A DNA stretch of 64,000 bases from an uncultured Prevotellaceae bacterium (lineage in GTDB: Bacteria; Bacteroidota; Bacteroidia; Bacteroidales; Bacteroidaceae): the NCBI GenBank assembly GCA_900319225.1, contig ONNV01000005.1, positions 115,014 through 179,013 of the forward strand, in the 5' to 3' direction. Each line of letters starts with the position of its first letter. Position 1 is the stretch's first letter. The notes under the pieces are model-generated. The model had not been told where the DNA came from. It was given only the letters and a program-made list of their open reading frames with translations, and ran no database searches. The position numbers and the translations under genes were made by a program. This document shows positions 51,229 to 60,522 of the stretch, piece after piece.

Positions 51229-52662
51229 ATGTCCAGAAAAAAACGCGAACAGCCCATAATAGAGAATGTGACCATTACCGATGTAGCCGCCGAGGGTAAG
51301 TCACTGGTCAGGATCAATGACCTGGTAGTCTTTGTCCCGTTTGTGGTCCCCGGTGATGTGGTTGACCTCAAGATCCTTAAGAAGAAACACAGCTACGCTG
51401 AGGCAGTAGCGGTCAAGTTCCACAAACTCTCCAGCGTGCGTGCTGTTCCGTTCTGCCGTCATTTCGGTATTTGCGGCGGCTGCAAGTGGCAGAATCTCCC
51501 CTATGATGAACAACTGCGTTACAAGCAGAAACAGGTGGTGGACAACCTTACCAGGATTGCCAAGGTTGAACTGCCTGAGATAAGCCCCATTATGGGATCG
51601 GAGGAGACAGTCCGTTACCGTAACAAACTGGAATACTCCTTCAGCAATATGCGCTGGCTCACCCAGGAGGAACTCAGTGACCTGGACAACCCTGAAAGTA
51701 ACGCACAGCGTAAGCAGCCCGGATTGGGATTCCATATTCCCGGGGCTTTTGACAAGGTTCTCCATATCAACGAATGCTGGCTTCAGGATGAGATATCTGA
51801 CAGAATCAGGAATTCTGCCTATGAATATGCCGTCAGTCATGAGATACCTTTTATAAATCTGCGTTCACAGGAGGGTATCCTTCGTGATATGATGGTACGT
51901 GTGGTGACTACAGGTCAGATTATGGTGCTTCTGCAGGCTAAGGTTGAGACTCCGGCCCAGAATGAGCAGTTCATGGGTCTGATGCAGCATATATCGGACC
52001 AATTCCCTCAGATCACTTCATTGCTGTATGTGATAAACAACAAGTGCAACGATACGTTCGGAGACCTGGATGTGCACGTGTTCCGTGGAGAGGAGTTCAT
52101 ATACGAGACAATGGAGAACCTAAAGTTCAAGATCGGTCCCAAGTCTTTCTTCCAGACCAACAGCCGTCAGGCATACCGTCTCTACTCGGTTGTCCGCAAA
52201 CTGGCTGCGCTCAATCCCGATGACGTGGTATATGACCTCTACACCGGAACCGGAACCATAGCGCAGTTCATAGCCGCCGGTGCAAAGAAGGTTGTAGGAA
52301 TCGAATATGTCCCCGAGGCAATTGAGGATGCCAAGATCAACGCCGCCCTGAACAATATTGAGAATACAGAGTTCTTTGCCGGTGACATGAAGGATGTCCT
52401 AAATGCCGATTTCATTGCCGCTCATGGAACCCCCAGCGTAATCGTTACGGATCCTCCACGTGCAGGAATGCACAAGGATGTGGTCGATGTCATCCTGGCA
52501 GCTGCTCCAAAACGTATTGTCTACGTAAGTTGCAATCCTGCCACCCAGGCACGTGATATCGCACTTATGGACCAGCAGTACAGGGTAGCTGCCGTACAGC
52601 CGGTTGATATGTTCCCCCACACCCAGCACGTTGAGGTGGTTACCCTTCTTGAAAGGAGATAA
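51229..52662 (+). CDS. 23S rRNA (uracil-5-)-methyltransferase, RlmD/RumA-like
   Basis: 477 aa. A TRAM domain (about 8-70) is followed by an Fe-S cluster motif with four Cys (FCRHFGICGGCKWQNL, plus a later Cys in NECW), and a Rossmann methylase domain (about 300-477): VYDLYTGTGTIAQF, IVTDPPRAGMHKDVV and the catalytic Cys in VYVSCNPATQARD. It methylates uracil C5 in 23S rRNA, or possibly tRNA; RlmD, RlmCD and TrmA-like members are not separable here. An upstream ATG at 51151 would add 26 residues, but the promoter lies after it. Confidence 0.93.
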   Translation: MSRKKREQPIIENVTITDVAAEGKSLVRINDLVVFVPFVVPGDVVDLKILKKKHSYAEAVAVKFHKLSSVRAVPFCRHFGICGGCKWQNLPYDEQLRYKQKQVVDNLTRIAKVELPEISPIMGSEETVRYRNKLEYSFSNMRWLTQEELSDLDNPESNAQRKQPGLGFHIPGAFDKVLHINECWLQDEISDRIRNSAYEYAVSHEIPFINLRSQEGILRDMMVRVVTTGQIMVLLQAKVETPAQNEQFMGLMQHISDQFPQITSLLYVINNKCNDTFGDLDVHVFRGEEFIYETMENLKFKIGPKSFFQTNSRQAYRLYSVVRKLAALNPDDVVYDLYTGTGTIAQFIAAGAKKVVGIEYVPEAIEDAKINAALNNIENTEFFAGDMKDVLNADFIAAHGTPSVIVTDPPRAGMHKDVVDVILAAAPKRIVYVSCNPATQARDIALMDQQYRVAAVQPVDMFPHTQHVEVVTLLERR

Positions 52663-52718
52663 TCTCAATTGCGACAGTTTTGCAGCGCATTTTCCGGTGA
52701 TGTCATCATGGCATGGCC

Positions 52719-52726
52719 TATTTTTG
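52719..52726 (+). promoter_or_regulatory. -7 box TATTTTTG
   Basis: TATTTTTG 150 bases before the ATG at 52876. The intervening leader has a 10-bp inverted repeat (52750-52759 / 52780-52789, AATCAGGATA and TATCCTGATT), possibly an operator or RNA hairpin. Confidence 0.4.
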
Positions 52727-52875
52727 CTGTGTGATTTCTCTTGAATGGTAATCAGGATAGAAAAAATGTTAAGAATCCATATCCTGATTTAACCAAAGCG
52801 GTCACGGATTATCAAACTAACAGCAAAATAATGAATAAACCGTTTGATTCTAATAATTATCAATTCATTCCTGTC

Positions 52876-53328
52876 ATGAAGAGACTCGTTTTGTTGCCGT
52901 TATTCATGTTCCTGTGTGGTGCTGTATCCGCACAGTCGGATTCCACAACTACTGCTGTGAATGATTCTGTTCCCAAGGAGGATGTGATTACACAGCCGGA
53001 ATTCAAGGGCGGTATTGAAAAGATGTATGAGTATATCTCCAACAATTTCAGATATCCCGATGAGGCCAAGAAACGTTCAGTAAACGGCAAGATGGAGGTT
53101 GAGTTTACCGTAGAGAAATCGGGCGACATTACGTATGTTGGTATCCTCAAAGGACTGGACTATTCCATTGATGATGAGATACTGAGACTCCTTAAGGCCA
53201 TGCCACGCTGGACACCCGCTACCAAGAACGGTGTACCTGTCAGGTATAAGGTCTCAATGCCTATAACTATCCGTGCCTCCAGGAGAGGGCAGAAGTCCGC
53301 GCTTGAGCCCAATTACGGGGATGAATAG
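52876..53328 (+). CDS. Exported TonB C-terminal domain protein
   Basis: 150 aa. Signal peptide 1-20 (MKRLVLLPLFMFLCGAVSAQ), then a TonB C-terminal fold (about 45-140): FKGGIEKMYEYISNNFRYPDEAKKR, GKMEVEFTVEKSGDI and AMPRWTPATKNGVPVRYKVSMPITI. It lacks the membrane anchor and Pro-rich spacer of true TonB, so it is a periplasmic domain protein as often seen in Bacteroidota; a role in energy transfer is not implied. The longer in-frame ORF begins at 52741, but the signal peptide fixes the start at 52876. Confidence 0.85.
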   Translation: MKRLVLLPLFMFLCGAVSAQSDSTTTAVNDSVPKEDVITQPEFKGGIEKMYEYISNNFRYPDEAKKRSVNGKMEVEFTVEKSGDITYVGILKGLDYSIDDEILRLLKAMPRWTPATKNGVPVRYKVSMPITIRASRRGQKSALEPNYGDE

Positions 53329-53431
53329 TTTTTGTGCCGTTCTCAACGGTTTTTGCCCGATTTTTTGCAATTTTGCATTAACAAATCCTTAATCGGGTCG
53401 TCCTATAGTTGAATTTACTAAATAATTGTAT

Positions 53432-53881
53432 ATGAAAAAGGCATTGATTGCATTGGTATCCTGCATGTTCCTTCTGTGCGGATGTAGTTTTGAGAGATAT
53501 GAGATGGGATCGGACATTAAGGTGTCCTATTATACTGTAGGTTATAATAAATGGACAAAAGAATCAACAGGCCCCAATACTTGGCAGTATTATTACTCTA
53601 TAAAAAACAAGGACATCACCAATGATGTCATGGATAACGGAGCTGTACTTGCATACTTTATTGATGAGGCATACGGCTCAGATACTCCTCTCCCGTATAC
53701 ATTTACCGTCAGTGATACACACCACAATGTTATGACACAGAATATCCGTTATGAGGTTAAAAGCGGATATATCACTTTCATAGTTGAGTGGTCTGACGGA
53801 GGTGAATATGATATCCTTGAGGATTATGAATTCAAGGTTTGCGTAATATCACCGTCCGATAAGAGAAAAGTGAGAGACTGA
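53432..53881 (+). CDS. Small lipoprotein of unknown function
   Basis: 149 aa. A lipoprotein signal (MKKALIALVSCMFLLCGC, lipobox Cys18) precedes a beta-rich domain (IKVSYYTVGYNKWTKES, VLAYFIDEAY, YITFIVEWSD) without known motifs. It may be a surface or periplasmic protein. A TTG two codons upstream is open but the ATG is preferred. A terminator follows within 20 bases. No family recognised. Confidence 0.75.
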   Translation: MKKALIALVSCMFLLCGCSFERYEMGSDIKVSYYTVGYNKWTKESTGPNTWQYYYSIKNKDITNDVMDNGAVLAYFIDEAYGSDTPLPYTFTVSDTHHNVMTQNIRYEVKSGYITFIVEWSDGGEYDILEDYEFKVCVISPSDKRKVRD

Positions 53882-53901
53882 TAACAGGTAATAAAAAAAA
53901 T

Positions 53902-53923
53902 AACCGCGTCATTCGGCGCGGTT
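53902..53923. terminator. Terminator between convergent genes
   Basis: Stem AACCGCG (53902-53908) and CGCGGTT (53917-53923), with A-run before and T-run after, so it could work on both strands. Confidence 0.7.
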
Positions 53924-53925
53924 TT

Positions 53926-54450
53926 TTATTGCTCTGCAGCCTGGAGTATCAGGGTGGTGGCTCCCAGGGTTATGATGGCTCCGTCCTCAATCAGCACTCT
54001 TTCACGGTCAGCAAGAATCCTGTTGAACAGGAATGTTCCGGTAAGGCTGGGGAAGTCCCGGAGAGTATAGCTTATCCCGCCTGTGGGCTCTTTCTTTACA
54101 GTGATAACGCAGTGCCGGCGGTCCATGCTTCGGTCATTTGTGTCAATGGGAATGGTAATGTTGTCTCCGGGGTTGTAGCGTCCTATGACGTTTTCTCCCT
54201 CCTGCAGGGCAAAACTCTGTCTGAAACCGAATACGTTCTCCACTACAAGTATTGAACCGAATCCGATGTCATTGACCTCTTTTTTGCGGTCGGCATCCTT
54301 CTGGGTAGCGGCCAGCTTGCTTGTCCCTATGCGTATCTTGAACTGTTTGCGGCAGTTCTCGCATTCAAACACGAGTGACTGGCCCTCTTTGTAGAGAGTC
54401 TCGTCAAAAGTGTTGTAGTGGTCACATTTGGGGCAGCGTACCCGTTTCAT
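53926..54450 (-). CDS. FHA-domain protein with N-terminal zinc ribbon
   Basis: 174 aa. The first 45 residues form a zinc ribbon (RCPKCDHYNTF and FECENCRKQF: two CxxC pairs). An FHA domain follows (about 85-170): VIGRYNPGDNITIPIDTNDRSMDRRHCVI, with the GR and S..H motifs for phosphothreonine recognition. It may bind phosphorylated partners or act as a scaffold; no kinase is adjacent. The ATG at 54450 is used since upstream codons run into rnpB. Confidence 0.85.
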   Translation of the reverse strand: MKRVRCPKCDHYNTFDETLYKEGQSLVFECENCRKQFKIRIGTSKLAATQKDADRKKEVNDIGFGSILVVENVFGFRQSFALQEGENVIGRYNPGDNITIPIDTNDRSMDRRHCVITVKKEPTGGISYTLRDFPSLTGTFLFNRILADRERVLIEDGAIITLGATTLILQAAEQ

Positions 54451-54476
54451 ATATCTGGATTTGGGTTGTTTCAAAT

Positions 54477-54842
54477 AAAGCTGACCTGTAAGCCGGGTTC
54501 TGTGGGGTCGGTACACGTACCTTCCCTGTCTGCCATTAATCTTGACCTGCCGTCACCGGCCGGCTCCATGACCTTAAGGCCATGCGCGTTCTACCCTCCG
54601 GCTCAGGCGAGCAGCCCTCTGACGCCGGTATACATGAACTTGCAACTTCCAAGGCGCACAGCACCTGTGTCACCACAGGCCTGGTGGGCTCTTACCCCAC
54701 CTTCTCACCCTTACCTTGCGGCGGTTGTTTTCTTCTACGCTTATCAGCCATTACTGACTGCTTCCCGTTGGGAAGTGGAATGCTCTGTGTTGCCCGGACT
54801 TTCCTCAGCCCCGTAGGGGACAGCGGCAGACCGGTCAGCTTT
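54477..54842 (-). ncRNA. rnpB: RNase P RNA (bacterial class A)
   Basis: About 366 bases on the minus strand. The ends pair as P1 (AAAGCTGACC against GGTCAGCTTT). Conserved landmarks are visible: near the 5' end, AGGAAAGTCCGGGCA-type sequence (54782-54807 region), and near the 3' end AGAACCCGGCTTACAGGTCAG (54482-54502 region, read on minus; the core is AAGCCGGGTTC on plus). It is the catalytic RNA that matures tRNA 5' ends. The ORFs over this region are not genes. Confidence 0.95.
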
Positions 54843-54849
54843 CAGGCTG

Positions 54850-54857
54850 CAAAAATA
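54850..54857 (-). promoter_or_regulatory. -7 box TATTTTTG for rnpB
   Basis: Minus-strand TATTTTTG ends 7 bases before the RNA 5' end near 54842, the expected spacing to the transcript start. Confidence 0.7.
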
Positions 54858-54880
54858 CTGATTATTTCCCACACATTGAT

Positions 54881-54888
54881 TATATTTG
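54881..54888 (+). promoter_or_regulatory. -7 box TATATTTG for the M16 peptidase gene
   Basis: TATATTTG, 28 bases before the ATG at 54917, divergent from the rnpB promoter; the two -7 boxes are 23 bp apart. Confidence 0.65.
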
Positions 54889-54916
54889 CCCTTCAATAAA
54901 AAGGTTTTACACTGCT

Positions 54917-57814
54917 ATGAAAAAGTTATCATTGATTGCCGTATCGGCTTTACTGCTGTTCGGCGCAGTTTCCTGCTCAAAGTATGAGACTGTTAAGGGT
55001 GACCCCATGAAGGTCAAGATCTACACTCTTGACAACGGACTTAAAGTCTACATGTCCGTCAATAAGGAGCAACCCAGACTTCAGACATATATCGCTGTCA
55101 GAAGCGGAGGTAAGAATGATCCTTCCGATAATACCGGACTTGCCCACTATCTTGAGCATATCATGTTCAAGGGTACTGAGAGTTTCGGTACTTCAGATTA
55201 TGCGGCCGAGAAGCCGTTGCTGGATCAGATTGAGAAGCAGTTTGACATTTACCGCACCAAGACCGATCCCGCTGAACGTGCGGCCATTTATCATATCATC
55301 GACAGTCTGAGCTATGCCGCATCCGAGATTGCCATCCCCAATGAGTATGACAAACTCATGTCCGTAATCGGCTCTCAGGGTACCAATGCCTTTACTTCCG
55401 ATGACCAGACCGTTTATCAGGAGAACATCCCGTCCAATCAGATTGATAACTGGGCCCGTATTCAGGCCGACCGTTTCCGCAACATGGTCGTTCGTGGTTT
55501 CCATACGGAACTGGAGGCTGTCTATGAGGAGTACAACATGTATCTGAATGAGGACTCACAGAATGCTATCTATGCCATGGATTCAGTGCTTTACAAGCAT
55601 CATCCCTATGGCTCGCAGCAGGTTATCGGAACCCAGCAGCATCTTAAGAATCCCTCTATCAGTGCCATCCTGAAACAGAAATCCATCATGTATGTTCCCA
55701 ATAACATAGCCATCTGCGTATCGGGTGATTTTGATCCGGATACATTCGTGGCTACCATTGAGAAATACTTCGGTGACTGGGAGCCTAATCCGTCCCTGCC
55801 TGAGTTCACCTATCAGCCTGAGCAGTCACTTACCGCACCCGTCGTAAAACACGTATATGGCAACGAGTCTGATTTCCTCCTGTTCGGCTGGCGTATACCC
55901 GGTGAGAAGGATCAGGAGAGTGAGATAGCCGCCATAGTAGAGTCTATACTTACCAACGGTAAGGCAGGTCTTATTGACCTTGACCTCAATCAGCAGCAGA
56001 AAGTTCTGGCTGCCGGTTCGCAGATTTATGACCGTGTCGATTATTCCGATTTCCTGGTTCAGGGCTATCCTAAGGAGGGTCAGACTCTTGATGAGGTCCG
56101 TGACCTGATTCTTGCCGAGGTTGCCAAGTTGCGTAACGGTGATTTTGATGAGTCTCTTATCGGTGCTGCCGTTGCAAACATCAAACTTACCCAGATGCGT
56201 CAGCTTGAGTCCAACAGCAGTCGTGCCATGAGAATGGTCAACTCATTCATTGAACACACTGATTGGGCTAGTGAGGTAACTCTTCTTGACCGTCTGGCCA
56301 AGGTTACAAAGGCCGATGTGATGGAGTGGGCCGGCAAGTATCTCTCTGACAACTCATATGTGGTAGTCTATAAGCATCAGGGTGTCAATCCCAAGAACAA
56401 CAAGATTGTGGCACCTGCCATCACACCTATAGCAACCAACCGTGACAAGCAGAGTGATTTCCTCAAGGAGATATCCGAGGTTCAGGTTAAACCTATCGAA
56501 CCCGTGTTCGTTGACTATGAGAAGGACCTCTCCAAGTCAGAGTTCAAGAAGGGAATTGAGATGCTGTACAAACAGAATGACAGGAATGATATCGTATCGG
56601 CCTCATTCCGTTTTGACATCGGAAAGAGCACTGATCCTGCCCTGGCATTTGCATTTGATTATCTCTCATACCTGGGCACACCCACTCGCAGTGCCGATCA
56701 GATTGCGCTCGATGAGTACAAGATTGCCGGCAACCATAGCTTTAATGTGGGTGACAACGTAATGACATTCGCCGTAAACGGACTGGCTGAGAATCTTGGT
56801 CAGATGCTCGATATAGTTGAGGATCTCATGCTCAATGCAATTCCTGATGAGACTATTCTTGAAAATCTCAAGCAGGATGAGCTTAAGGGACGTCAAATGT
56901 CTAAGGCAAGCCAGAGCAGCTGCTCAAGCGCACTCAACCGTTTCATCTACTACGGCGCTGATTATGTCAAGTCTGTATCCCTGTCCGATGAGCAGGTGCT
57001 CGCCCTTACATCCGACCAACTTCTGGGTCTGGTTAAGGATATCTTCAACAAGGAACATAAGATCCTGCTTTACGGTCCTATGGATGAGGCTACAGCAAAG
57101 AGTGTCATCGCTGAGCATCACAAATGTTCCGATAATCCCGAGAAACTGGTTAAGAAATACACCAGGAAACAGGTTATTGACAAATCAAAGGTTTATGTTG
57201 CACCCTATGATTCCCGTCAGTTCAATTACATCCAGTATTCTGACCGTGGTGAGACATTCTCCATTGATGATGTACCTTATATCGAACTCTTCAACAACTA
57301 TTTCGGAAGCGGCATGAATGCCATAGTATTCCAGGAAATGCGTGAGGCTAGGGCCTTGGCTTACAGCGCCGGCGCAACCCTGTCATCACCCTCATATAAG
57401 GACGATACCTATAGCTTCTATGCCAGAATCGGTTCCCAGAATGATAAACTCAAGGCTGCAGTGGAGGCTTTTGACCAGATCATAAATGAGATGCCTCAGT
57501 CTGAAAAATCGTTCCAGATAGCCAAGGCCGGTCTGGAGTCTGTACTCCGTACAAACCGTGTCACCGGAATGTCTGTATTGAGTAATTATCTTAATGCACA
57601 GGAACTCGGACTCAAGGAACCGCTCAATAAACTCATTTATGACAAACTGTCAGATATGACACTTCAGGATATCGTAGCCTGCCAGCAGAAATGGGTGAAA
57701 GACCGTACTTACATTTATGGAATCCTGGGTAATGCCAAGGATCTTGACCTCAAATTCCTCGGAACTCTTGGTGCTGTCCAGGAGGTATCGTTGGATGATA
57801 TATTCGGATATTGA
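54917..57814 (+). CDS. M16-family (insulinase/pitrilysin) zinc peptidase, lipoprotein
   Basis: 965 aa. A lipoprotein signal ends at Cys20 (GAVSC). The first M16 repeat has the inverted zinc motif HYLEH (His77, Glu80, His81) in GLAHYLEHIMFKGTESFG, with the distal Glu in ELEAVYEEYN. Two or more M16 folds follow (about 30-250, 260-480, 540-760, 770-950); the second half lacks the HxxEH motif, as is usual. It degrades peptides in the periplasm or at the surface. It is monocistronic and has its own terminator. Confidence 0.94.
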   Translation: MKKLSLIAVSALLLFGAVSCSKYETVKGDPMKVKIYTLDNGLKVYMSVNKEQPRLQTYIAVRSGGKNDPSDNTGLAHYLEHIMFKGTESFGTSDYAAEKPLLDQIEKQFDIYRTKTDPAERAAIYHIIDSLSYAASEIAIPNEYDKLMSVIGSQGTNAFTSDDQTVYQENIPSNQIDNWARIQADRFRNMVVRGFHTELEAVYEEYNMYLNEDSQNAIYAMDSVLYKHHPYGSQQVIGTQQHLKNPSISAILKQKSIMYVPNNIAICVSGDFDPDTFVATIEKYFGDWEPNPSLPEFTYQPEQSLTAPVVKHVYGNESDFLLFGWRIPGEKDQESEIAAIVESILTNGKAGLIDLDLNQQQKVLAAGSQIYDRVDYSDFLVQGYPKEGQTLDEVRDLILAEVAKLRNGDFDESLIGAAVANIKLTQMRQLESNSSRAMRMVNSFIEHTDWASEVTLLDRLAKVTKADVMEWAGKYLSDNSYVVVYKHQGVNPKNNKIVAPAITPIATNRDKQSDFLKEISEVQVKPIEPVFVDYEKDLSKSEFKKGIEMLYKQNDRNDIVSASFRFDIGKSTDPALAFAFDYLSYLGTPTRSADQIALDEYKIAGNHSFNVGDNVMTFAVNGLAENLGQMLDIVEDLMLNAIPDETILENLKQDELKGRQMSKASQSSCSSALNRFIYYGADYVKSVSLSDEQVLALTSDQLLGLVKDIFNKEHKILLYGPMDEATAKSVIAEHHKCSDNPEKLVKKYTRKQVIDKSKVYVAPYDSRQFNYIQYSDRGETFSIDDVPYIELFNNYFGSGMNAIVFQEMREARALAYSAGATLSSPSYKDDTYSFYARIGSQNDKLKAAVEAFDQIINEMPQSEKSFQIAKAGLESVLRTNRVTGMSVLSNYLNAQELGLKEPLNKLIYDKLSDMTLQDIVACQQKWVKDRTYIYGILGNAKDLDLKFLGTLGAVQEVSLDDIFGY

Positions 57815-57834
57815 TCTCCGGATTCGGTAAAACC

Positions 57835-57865
57835 GGCGGACGGGATGACATCATTCCCGCCCGCC
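57835..57865 (+). terminator. Terminator after the M16 peptidase gene
   Basis: Arms GGCGGACGGGA (57835-57845) and TCCCGCCCGCC (57855-57865), one mismatch, followed by eight T. Confidence 0.85.
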
Positions 57866-57958
57866 TTTTTTTTCTCTTTGATATGTTAATTTGGCGCTTT
57901 TATGGTTAATTAATAGGAAATAATCTGTCAAGTATGTAACATTGGCCCGGATGTTGTA

Positions 57959-57966
57959 TATATTTG
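57959..57966 (+). promoter_or_regulatory. -7 box TATATTTG for htrA
   Basis: TATATTTG, 55 bases before the ATG. An AGGAG ribosome site at about 58009-58013 precedes the start; such a clear site is rare in this window. Confidence 0.6.
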
Positions 57967-58021
57967 GATGTGATCAGTGTTAAATAGGACCAATTAATTA
58001 ACTAAAATAGGAGAATTAACT

Positions 58022-59527
58022 ATGAAAAAGGCAACTAAAATCGTAGCGTATTCGTTTATTCTCATTTGCTGCTCCATAGGCGCATCAGTAATCACTACAA
58101 ATTATCTCAGTAAAAAGTACGGCAAGGTTGTATATGTATCAGAGCAGGGCGCACCTTACACCACGCTCTCTCAGACTGCTTTTTCATCGGCAGGCCGTAC
58201 TCAGCCCGTTGACTTGACAGATGCTGCCGAGAAGACCGTTCACGGTGTAGTTCATATCAAGTCAACCATACAGAGCCGCACTCAGACATATCAGGAGTAT
58301 TCGGACATCTTTGACTATATGTTTGGCGGACGTCCCCGTCAGCGTCAGTACAGGACTCAGCCTCAGGTGGGATACGGATCAGGAGTCATTCTTACCAAGG
58401 ATGGCTACATCGTTACCAACAATCACGTGATTGAGAAAGCCGATGAGATTCAGGTTACGCTCAATGACAACCGTGTATTTACCGCAACTCTTGTCGGAGC
58501 CGATCCCAATACCGATCTGGCCCTTATCAAGATTGAGGGCGATGACTTCCCGGTTATCCCCATGGGCGATTCTGATGACCTCCGTCTGGGAGAGTGGGTT
58601 CTTGCTGTCGGTAATCCGTTCAATCTGACATCAAGCGTCACCGCAGGTGTCGTAAGTGCCAAATCCAGAAAGATCGGAATCTATGACGGAGATGAAAGCA
58701 TAGAGTCCTTCATTCAGACAGATGCTGCCATCAATATGGGTAACAGTGGTGGTGCTCTCGTCAATACCAACGGTGAACTGGTCGGAATCAATGCAGCTCT
58801 GGAGTCTCCTACAGGCACATATGCCGGATACGGATTCGCCATTCCTACTACCATCGTCAAGAAGGTTGTAGCAGACCTTAAGGAGTATGGAACCGTTCAG
58901 CGTGCCATGCTCGGTATTAACGGTGCGGATGTAATAGCAATGCGTCAGGATGAAAGGAACAAGGATATTGACCTGGGTGATGTCATTGACGGCGTTTATA
59001 TCTTGGATGTCATTGACGGTGGTGGCGCGCTTGCCGCCGGCATAAAGGAGGGTGATATCATCACATCCATCAACGGAAAGAAAGTCAAGACCATGAATGA
59101 ACTTCAGGAGACTATCGTACAGTACCGTCCTGGTGATAAAGTCAATGTAACTCTTGTTCGTGATAAGAAAGAAAAGAAGATTGACGTTGAACTCAAGAAC
59201 TTCCGCGGCAACACGGATATAGTTACCGATACCAGTTTTGAGCTCCTTGGAGCAGAATTCCAGGAAGTTCCTGATCAGACACGTCGTCAGCTCAATATCG
59301 GATACGGAGTACAGGTAAGTGCTGTCAATAATGGACTTATGAAAGATGCCGGCATTCAGCGCGGTTATATAATCCTCAGGATTAACAACCAGCAGATCCG
59401 GTCTGTCGATGATGTAGAACGCCTCTATAAGGAGGCTGCATCATCGGCCAATCAGGAACTGTTCGTCTCAGGTGTCTATCCGTCAGGCCGTAGGGCGATA
59501 TATGCCATCAGCCTGTCAAATGAATAA
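58022..59527 (+). CDS. HtrA/DegP-type periplasmic serine protease
   Basis: 501 aa. An N-terminal membrane signal (8-30) exports it. The trypsin-like domain (about 65-285) has the catalytic triad His135 (TNNHVIEK), Asp165 (NTDLALIKI) and Ser242 (GNSGGALVN). Two PDZ domains follow (about 295-400, GDIITSINGKKV; and 410-498, GYIILRINNQQI). It degrades or refolds damaged envelope proteins. In many bacteria htrA is stress-induced; here it stands directly before rpoD but is separated by a terminator. Confidence 0.95.
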   Translation: MKKATKIVAYSFILICCSIGASVITTNYLSKKYGKVVYVSEQGAPYTTLSQTAFSSAGRTQPVDLTDAAEKTVHGVVHIKSTIQSRTQTYQEYSDIFDYMFGGRPRQRQYRTQPQVGYGSGVILTKDGYIVTNNHVIEKADEIQVTLNDNRVFTATLVGADPNTDLALIKIEGDDFPVIPMGDSDDLRLGEWVLAVGNPFNLTSSVTAGVVSAKSRKIGIYDGDESIESFIQTDAAINMGNSGGALVNTNGELVGINAALESPTGTYAGYGFAIPTTIVKKVVADLKEYGTVQRAMLGINGADVIAMRQDERNKDIDLGDVIDGVYILDVIDGGGALAAGIKEGDIITSINGKKVKTMNELQETIVQYRPGDKVNVTLVRDKKEKKIDVELKNFRGNTDIVTDTSFELLGAEFQEVPDQTRRQLNIGYGVQVSAVNNGLMKDAGIQRGYIILRINNQQIRSVDDVERLYKEAASSANQELFVSGVYPSGRRAIYAISLSNE

Positions 59528-59550
59528 TGTTGGTAAAATTCATACTAGTT

Positions 59551-59589
59551 AAAAAATTGGAGTGGCGTCATAAACCACTTCAATTTTTT
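59551..59589 (+). terminator. Terminator between htrA and rpoD
   Basis: Arms 59551-59565 and 59575-59589 (AAAAAATTGGAGTGG, one G-T pair), followed by T-rich sequence. Confidence 0.8.
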
Positions 59590-59623
59590 AGCGTCTAAAG
59601 CAGTGTGATATTTTTATTTTAAG

Positions 59624-59631
59624 TAAATTTG
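59624..59631 (+). promoter_or_regulatory. -7 box TAAATTTG for rpoD
   Basis: TAAATTTG, 28 bases before the rpoD ATG at 59660; the sigma factor gene thus carries the box that its own product is expected to read. Confidence 0.6.
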
Positions 59632-59659
59632 CACCCAATTCGCTTATTATATACTGAAG

Positions 59660-60520
59660 ATGAGACAACTCAAGATTACAAAGAGCATTACAAACCGTGA
59701 AAGCGCATCACTTGATAAGTATTTGCAGGAGATAGGCCGTGAGGAGCTTATCACGGTCGAAGAGGAGGTAGAGCTTGCACAGCGTATCCGCAAGGGTGAC
59801 CGTGCCGCTCTTGAGAAACTTACCCGTGCTAATCTTCGTTTCGTGGTGTCTGTTTCAAAACAGTATCAGAACCAAGGTCTCAGCTTGCCGGATCTTATCA
59901 ATGAGGGAAATCTCGGCCTTATCAAGGCTGCCGAGAAGTTTGATGAGACCCGTGGATTCAAGTTCATCAGTTATGCTGTATGGTGGATCCGCCAGTCTAT
60001 TCTTCAGGCTTTGGCAGAGCAGGCCCGTATAGTTCGTCTTCCTCTTAACCAGGTAGGTTCACTCAATAAGATAAGCAAGGCCCTTTCCAAGTTTGAACAG
60101 GAGAATGAACGTCGTCCGTCTCCCGAGGAATTGGCAGAGGAACTTGATATCCCCGTAGATAAGATTGCCGATACCCTTAAGGTTTCTGGCCGTCATATCT
60201 CAGTTGACGCTCCTTTCGTTGACGGTGAGGATAACAGCCTCCTTGATGTACTTGTCAATGATGATTCTCCTATGGCCGACAAGACTCTTGTCAATGAGTC
60301 ACTCTCCAAGGAGATTGACAGGGCTCTGTCAACTCTTACAGACCGTGAGAAGGATATCATCCGTATGTTCTTCGGTATCGGTTGCCGCGAGATGACCCTT
60401 GAGGAAATCGGCGATAAGTTCGGTCTCACCCGTGAGCGTGTCCGTCAGATCAAGGAAAAGGCAATCCGTCGTCTGCGTCAGAATTCCCGTAGCAAACTGC
60501 TCAAATCATATCTGGGCTGA
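59660..60520 (+). CDS. rpoD: Primary RNA polymerase sigma factor (Bacteroidota sigma-ABfr type)
   Basis: 286 aa, short because region 1.1 and the non-conserved region are absent, as in Bacteroidota primary sigma factors. Region 1.2 ([16 protein letters not shown]), region 2 ([35 protein letters not shown]), region 3 (about 120-195) and region 4 ([37 protein letters not shown]) are complete. It recognises the TTTG / TAnnTTTG promoters seen through this window. It is followed after 2 bases by a small exported protein. Confidence 0.97.
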   Translation: MRQLKITKSITNRESASLDKYLQEIGREELITVEEEVELAQRIRKGDRAALEKLTRANLRFVVSVSKQYQNQGLSLPDLINEGNLGLIKAAEKFDETRGFKFISYAVWWIRQSILQALAEQARIVRLPLNQVGSLNKISKALSKFEQENERRPSPEELAEELDIPVDKIADTLKVSGRHISVDAPFVDGEDNSLLDVLVNDDSPMADKTLVNESLSKEIDRALSTLTDREKDIIRMFFGIGCREMTLEEIGDKFGLTRERVRQIKEKAIRRLRQNSRSKLLKSYLG

Positions 60521-60522
60521 TT

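Noticed and set aside
54418-54899. Open frames of 132 and 105 aa on the plus strand
   Set aside because: They cover the RNase P RNA gene on the minus strand, whose conserved helices explain the sequence.
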